The notes under the pieces were generated by a model. The model was not told the DNA's origin. It made no database searches and saw only the letters and a list, made by a program, of their open reading frames with translations. From an uncultured Muribaculaceae bacterium (GTDB lineage: Bacteria > Bacteroidota > Bacteroidia > Bacteroidales > Muribaculaceae): a DNA stretch of 37,181 nt. A program made the position numbers and the translations under genes. Shown here in pieces: positions 32,655 through 37,181 of this stretch (positions are counted from its first letter, which is position 1; each line of letters starts with the position of its first letter). The stretch spans positions 21,714 to 58,894 of the forward strand of contig CAJTQH010000004.1 of NCBI GenBank assembly GCA_910578305.1. The letters are read 5' to 3'.

Positions 32655-35600
32655 ATGCTTGACCATATTATTCGATTTTCGCTTTCCAACCGCATTGTCA
32701 TATTACTCATAACCTGTGTGCTGATGCTTTGGGGATGTATCTCTATGATGCGTACAGACATCGATATATTTCCGGATCTCAACGCACCTACGGTTGTAGT
32801 CATGACTGAAGCACCGGGATATGCTCCTGAAGAAGTGGAGCGAATGATCACATTCCCTATTGAGACCGCACTCAACGGTGCGGCCGATGTTCGTCGCGTG
32901 CGCTCGTCATCCGCTACTGGATTTTCAGTAGTATGGGTTGAATTCGGATGGGACACTGATGTTTATCATGCCCGCCAGATAGTATCTGAAAAACTAACAT
33001 CTGTCACCGACGTGCTTCCGCCCGGTGCTGGGACTCCAACTCTTGGACCCCAGGCATCCATTCTTGGCGAGATCATGATCATAGGACTCACATCCGACAG
33101 CACATCGCTTACCGATCTTCGCACTATAGCTGACCGCATCATAGCCCCCCGGCTATTGGCCTTAGGAGGTGTTTCTCAAGTTTCTGTAATTGGCGGAGAC
33201 GTGGCCGAATACCAGATATTGCTTCACCCTGACCGCATGCGGTATCTCGACATAACCCTTGACGAAGTCCGAAGTGCCGCTTCTGCTCTCAATGCCAATG
33301 CGTCGGGAGGTATTATCTACGATTTCGGCAATGAATACATCATAAAAGGCGACATCCACACATCATCAGTTGAAGACATCGGACATAGTGTGGTTCGCAG
33401 CGATAGTCGCGGAGTAGTAACAATAAGCGATATCGCAACTGTGACAGTCGGGGCAGAGAATCCAAGGCTCGGTCTTGGCTCTAAAGAAGCCCGCAAGGCT
33501 GTGCTCCTGACAGTCACCAAGCAGCAGGCGACATCCACTATCGGGCTGACTGAAAAAATAGACCATACACTATCGGATCTTAAGCCTACCCTGCCCTCCG
33601 ACATAACTATTTCCACCGACATATTTCGTCAGAGCGATTTCATTGACTCATCGATATCCAATCTACAGGTATCACTTTTCGAAGGCGCCCTGTTTGTTAT
33701 CATAGTGTTGTTTGTATTTCTCATGAACTTCCGCACTACCCTTATTTCAGTTGTAGCCCTTCCCCTGTCAATAATAGTCACACTTTTGACACTCAACCTT
33801 CTTGGTATAACCATCAACACCATGACCCTCGGAGGTATAGCCATTGCCATCGGATCGCTGGTCGACGATGCAATAGTTGATGTGGAAAATGTCTACAAAA
33901 GACTTCGTCAGAATTACGCACTACCGGCCGAATCACGTTTGCCACTGATTAAAGTAGTATTTGAAGCCTCACGCGAAGTTCGACTTCCTATACTCAATTC
34001 ATCTCTCATCATCATTGCCAGCTTCCTGCCACTGTTTTTCCTTAGTGGTATCGAAGGACGCATGCTCGTTCCACTGGGTATCTCTTTCATTGTATCGCTC
34101 GTAGCGTCCACCGTGGTCGCACTCACCATCACCCCCGTATTGTGCAGCTACCTGCTTTCAAACAATAAAGCGGACTCCAAATCCATGTCAGATCCCTGGC
34201 TCACCCATAAGATCAATTCATGGTATATAGTAGGTTTACGATGGATCATGTCACACCGCAAGCTTGCTATATTCGTGACAGCAACGTTATTTCTGGGAGC
34301 ACTCGCACTTTTACCCACATTGGGACGAAGTTTTCTGCCTTCGTTCAATGAAGGCTCGCTCACTATCAATGTGAGCACTATGCCGGGCGTATCGCTCGAA
34401 GAGAGCGACCGTATAGGCATGGAGGCTGAGAAGATCATCCTATCCATTCCGGAGATCCGGACCGTAGCCAGAAAGACCGGCCGTGCCGAACTCGATGAAC
34501 ATTCTCTCGGAGTAAATACTTCTGAAATTGAGGCTCCCTACGTATTGTCATCACGAAGCCGTTCGGAGATGGTAAGAGAATTGCGCGAAAAGCTATCTCA
34601 CATCCCCGGAACCAACATAGAGATCGGCCAACCGATATCACATCGTATTGATGCCATGCTGTCTGGCACAGAAGCCCAAATAGCTATCAAGATATTCGGC
34701 GATGATCTCGACCGTCTATACACCACGGCTCAGGAAGTAAAGCAATCCATATCCGGAGTCAGCGGCATAGTAGACATCAACATCGAGCAACAAATCGGAC
34801 GTCCGCAAATAGACATACGTCCACGTCGCGAGATGCTGAGCCGTTACGGCATAACCAATGAGCAATTTGCTACTTTCATAAATACCATGCTTGCAGGAGA
34901 AGTCGTTTCTCAAGTCTTTGAAAAAGGAATTCCCTACAACATAACCCTTAAAGTCGATGACGTTTCGCGTGGCAGCATAGCCTCACTTTCCGAGATGATG
35001 ATCGACAGCAATCAGGGCAAAGTGCCCTTGGGTCTTGTTGCCGAAATTGTGTCGACTACAGGTCCCAACACCATCAACCGCGAGAATGTCAGTCGTCGCA
35101 TAGTAGTTTCGGCCAATCTTGATGGCTCGGATCTGCGCGGAGCTGTAAACGATATCCGCAAAGCCATCGACTCGTCTGTCAAATTACCTGAAGGATACTA
35201 CATATCCTATGGCGGACAATTTGAAAGCGAAGCAGCTGCATCGCGCACTCTTGCCATTGCGTCATTGGCAGCGCTTCTACTCATATTCATACTGCTGTAT
35301 CAGGAATTCCGCAGCATCTCTCAATCGCTCATTATCCTGATCAACATGCCATTGGCTCTGATTGGAGGCATCCTGATTCTTGTCTTCACCGGTAGTGAGA
35401 TAAACATTCCGGCCATCATCGGATTCATTTCACTCATGGGCATAGCCACACGCAATGGCATGCTTCTGATGTCGCGCTACAACCACCTGCAGCAATCCGG
35501 CGAATCGCTCACACAGCGCATCATTCATGGATCAACCGACCGTCTCAACCCGATCATCATGACCGCTCTGACATCTGCCCTTGCTCTGATACCGCTTGCA

Positions 35601-35738
35601 TTGCGTGGAGGCGAGCCCGGCAACGAGATTCAATCGCCCATGGCATTGGTCATTCTTGGTGGTCTGCTCACATCCACCCTTCTCAATATTTTTATCGTTC
35701 CGGTAATATATTATCTGTCAAATCGTAAAGAAAAATGA
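32655..35738 (+). CDS. Heavy-metal efflux RND pump (CusA/CzcA family)
   Basis: A 1027-residue inner-membrane RND transporter of the HME class, full length. The first transmembrane helix (~10-30) is followed by the periplasmic porter domain, then TM2-6 (~335-495). The TM4 signature is GIAIAIGSLVDDAIVDVENV, with the proton-relay acidic residues; CusA has VDAAIVMIEN-like residues here, so this copy carries additional Asp. The second porter half and TM7-12 follow, with GGQFESEAAASR and NGMLLMSRYNHL. Substrate (Cu/Ag or divalent metals) cannot be assigned from sequence alone; the His-rich partners suggest Zn, Co, Ni or Cu. It ends as ATGA, overlapping the start of the TolC-family gene. Confidence 0.92.
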   Translation: MLDHIIRFSLSNRIVILLITCVLMLWGCISMMRTDIDIFPDLNAPTVVVMTEAPGYAPEEVERMITFPIETALNGAADVRRVRSSSATGFSVVWVEFGWDTDVYHARQIVSEKLTSVTDVLPPGAGTPTLGPQASILGEIMIIGLTSDSTSLTDLRTIADRIIAPRLLALGGVSQVSVIGGDVAEYQILLHPDRMRYLDITLDEVRSAASALNANASGGIIYDFGNEYIIKGDIHTSSVEDIGHSVVRSDSRGVVTISDIATVTVGAENPRLGLGSKEARKAVLLTVTKQQATSTIGLTEKIDHTLSDLKPTLPSDITISTDIFRQSDFIDSSISNLQVSLFEGALFVIIVLFVFLMNFRTTLISVVALPLSIIVTLLTLNLLGITINTMTLGGIAIAIGSLVDDAIVDVENVYKRLRQNYALPAESRLPLIKVVFEASREVRLPILNSSLIIIASFLPLFFLSGIEGRMLVPLGISFIVSLVASTVVALTITPVLCSYLLSNNKADSKSMSDPWLTHKINSWYIVGLRWIMSHRKLAIFVTATLFLGALALLPTLGRSFLPSFNEGSLTINVSTMPGVSLEESDRIGMEAEKIILSIPEIRTVARKTGRAELDEHSLGVNTSEIEAPYVLSSRSRSEMVRELREKLSHIPGTNIEIGQPISHRIDAMLSGTEAQIAIKIFGDDLDRLYTTAQEVKQSISGVSGIVDINIEQQIGRPQIDIRPRREMLSRYGITNEQFATFINTMLAGEVVSQVFEKGIPYNITLKVDDVSRGSIASLSEMMIDSNQGKVPLGLVAEIVSTTGPNTINRENVSRRIVVSANLDGSDLRGAVNDIRKAIDSSVKLPEGYYISYGGQFESEAAASRTLAIASLAALLLIFILLYQEFRSISQSLIILINMPLALIGGILILVFTGSEINIPAIIGFISLMGIATRNGMLLMSRYNHLQQSGESLTQRIIHGSTDRLNPIIMTALTSALALIPLALRGGEPGNEIQSPMALVILGGLLTSTLLNIFIVPVIYYLSNRKEK

Positions 35739-36923
35739 AAATAATACCATATATACTCCCAGTCATGCTCAGTGGCGCAATATGCGCGCATTCTCAGACC
35801 GATCTCGACAAACTGGTGCAAGAAGTGGCTGTAAACAATAATAATATCTCCGCATCGGCTCGCTCAACAGTCGGAATTGTCAACCGAAAACAATCTGCCC
35901 GATCCTGAAGTTGGTTTTTCACACCTGTGGGGACAACATGGCATAGGCACCAAGTGGGGCATCGAAGTATCACAGAGTTTCGACTGGCCCGGAGTCTACG
36001 GATCCCGCAAAAAAGAGATCCGGCTCAATGAATCCGCACTCACCAGCCTGCACCAGAGCAATGTACTCGATGCCATGCTTGAGATCAAGAGCGCAATGAT
36101 TGACATAATACACGGGCACAAACTGGTCGAACTTCATACATCTTCGGTGCGACGTATCGACTCTCTGACCAAAGTCTATAAGCGTGGATATGAGCTCGGC
36201 GAGATCTCACTACTTGACATCAACAAACTTAAAATTGAACGGCTATCTGCGGTTCGGCGTATGAACGAAGCCGCAACCACCTTGTCTGATGCCATTTACC
36301 GCCTATCCCAATTAAGTAGCAGTGCGGATTGCTCATATGTTATAGAACGACTCAAAGAGTATCCTTTGACCCCTATACAACCCCTTGCCACATACACTTC
36401 ACAACTACATCGACTTGATCCGATGCTTGCCTACAACCGCAAAATGTCGCAGGCCATGCAGCAAAAAGCCACCACTGCGCGACGCAGCAATCTTCCCGGC
36501 TTTTCTTTGGGCTATTCTCACGAATATGAGATGGGCGAACGTTTCAATGGCTTTTCAGTCTCGCTCACACTACCGGTCTTCTCCGGTCGAGGCAAAGTGC
36601 GCGCAGCCCAGGATATGCAGGAATCTTATTCGGCCGACTACGATCGTATTTATTCCGAGCGCGACAGCGAGCTTAAGGCTACTTGGCATAAAGCCATGCT
36701 TTTGAGCAATGAAATCGAAGGATATGCCAAGGCTCTTGACGATGACAATAACATTCGGTTGCTCGACAAAGCCTTTCAGAGCGGACACATCACACTCATG
36801 GAATACTTTTTAGAGCTGAATTATTTCATTGACGCGCAGGCCCAGTATCTGGATCTGCAATACAGCTATCAGCTATGTATGGCTCGGCTCAATCGTTTTT
36901 CATCGATTACGACCGACGAGTGA
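35735..36923 (+). pseudogene. TolC-family outer-membrane efflux channel (CusC/CzcC-like), frameshifted
   Basis: The ATG at 35735 overlaps the pump's stop (ATGA) and encodes a signal peptide (MKIIPYILPVMLSGAICAHS) plus the expected mature start (TDLDKLVQEVAVNNNNISASA). The frame then ends at TGA 35906-35908 (57 codons). The rest of the protein (from about ENNLPDPEVGFSHLWGQHG to SSITTDE) is intact in the +1 frame, with typical TolC-family helices, up to TGA 36921-36923. The break falls at GCTCGCTC (35858-35865); removing one GCTC copy restores one uninterrupted frame of about 395 codons. Read as is, the downstream part could start only at a TTG (35877) and would lack a signal peptide. A true mutation, assembly error or rare slippage is possible. 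Confidence 0.8.
35858..35865 (+). repeat. Tandem GCTC duplication at the frameshift
   Basis: Two adjacent copies of GCTC in the TolC-family gene. Loss of one copy gives the codons GCA TCG GCT CAA CAG and joins the two halves in frame. Confidence 0.75.
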
Positions 36924-36939
36924 TCATAGACCGATACCC

Positions 36940-37181
36940 CTACTCTTCATCTCTCACAGTGCGGGCAGCCTGATTTCGGGCCACCTCTGTCTGTCGGGAG
37001 ATTTTTTCTTTTTCTATACGTAGCAGTTTGTCGTTCTGTATCGCTTTTACCCAACGGTAGAGAGTAAGTATCGATTCGCGCTGAGAATCGGACAACGGCA
37101 TCGAATACTCTCTGTCGCCATACACCACTATCGTCATCGGCTGCATCTCATGCTTCAACAGAAACTGTGCCAGAGTATCAC
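36940..37181 (-). CDS. Unrecognised protein, C-terminal part (5' end outside window)
   Basis: The minus-strand frame is open from the right edge down to the stop at 36940, about 79 residues. It reads DTLAQFLLKHEMQPMTIVV and goes on with YGDREYSMPLSDSQRESILTLYRWVKA, ending in a charged, helical tail rich in Lys, Arg and Glu (about the last 35 residues). No family was recognised. A TTG at 37158 is an unlikely start since the frame continues to the edge. It converges with the efflux operon, 16 bp away. Confidence 0.55.
   Translation of the reverse strand, partial: DTLAQFLLKHEMQPMTIVVYGDREYSMPLSDSQRESILTLYRWVKAIQNDKLLRIEKEKISRQTEVARNQAARTVRDEE

Noticed and set aside
35858..35865. Programmed ribosomal frameshift in the TolC-family gene
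   Set aside because: No slippery heptamer or obvious downstream structure is seen, and a simple GCTC duplication explains the shift better.
1..37181. CRISPR arrays, prophage or insertion sequences
   Set aside because: I saw no regularly spaced repeats, transposase or integrase motifs; the content is consistent with core and ordinary accessory chromosome.

Overview
The window reads as chromosomal DNA of a gut-type Bacteroidales bacterium, plausibly Muribaculaceae or a relative (inference). The signs are Bacteroidetes -33/-7 promoters (TTTG, 19-20 nt, TAnnTTTG), almost no Shine-Dalgarno sequences, and typical families: an OMP_b-brl_3 TonB receptor, a DUF4924 protein, a DUF4136 lipoprotein, an S-type sulfatase and a second, EF-G2-like elongation factor. 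I see no transposase, integrase, phage gene or CRISPR array.

Layout. Bases 1-3825 (+): the 3' end of recQ, an FtsE-like ATPase, then lysC and lysA (first and last steps of the lysine/DAP pathway). Bases 3899-6046 (-): a putrescine operon, aguA-aguB (agmatine to N-carbamoylputrescine to putrescine), headed by a small acidic ORF. Bases 6211-11224 (+): a DUF4136 lipoprotein, an exported alpha/beta hydrolase, iron-type superoxide dismutase, a small membrane protein coupled to a two-gene split ThrE-like exporter, and a LysR regulator. Bases 11252-16129 (-): an exported serine-type sulfatase, a TonB-dependent receptor and a DUF4924 protein. A tRNA-Gln with its own promoter and terminator lies at 16305-16500 (+).

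Bases 16529-19400 (-): a stress or envelope module made of a retropepsin-like protein, an ECF sigma factor, a four-helix membrane protein coupled to it (candidate anti-sigma factor) and a small lipoprotein resembling the SecD P1 head. Bases 19509-25411 (-) hold housekeeping genes: zinc alcohol dehydrogenase, ribosomal protein bL31 type B, a biotin-dependent carboxyltransferase and Lon. Divergent from lon is the EF-G2-like factor, whose G3 motif has lost the catalytic histidine. It converges with purT on a perfect 40-bp palindrome.

Bases 29267-37181: a one-component regulator joining a RIC/YtfE-like di-iron hemerythrin domain to a LuxR HTH (-); a 693-bp AT-rich intergenic region with a pair of 34-bp direct repeats; and a heavy-metal efflux operon (+) made of a His/Cys-rich small protein, a His-rich RND adaptor, an HME-RND pump and a TolC-family channel. 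The channel gene is frameshifted by what looks like a 4-bp tandem duplication (GCTC twice). The window ends in the 3' part of an unrecognised gene (-).

The best candidates for new biology are the di-iron/LuxR regulator with its repeat-rich intergenic region beside the metal-efflux operon, and the sigma-factor module containing a SecD-like lipoprotein.
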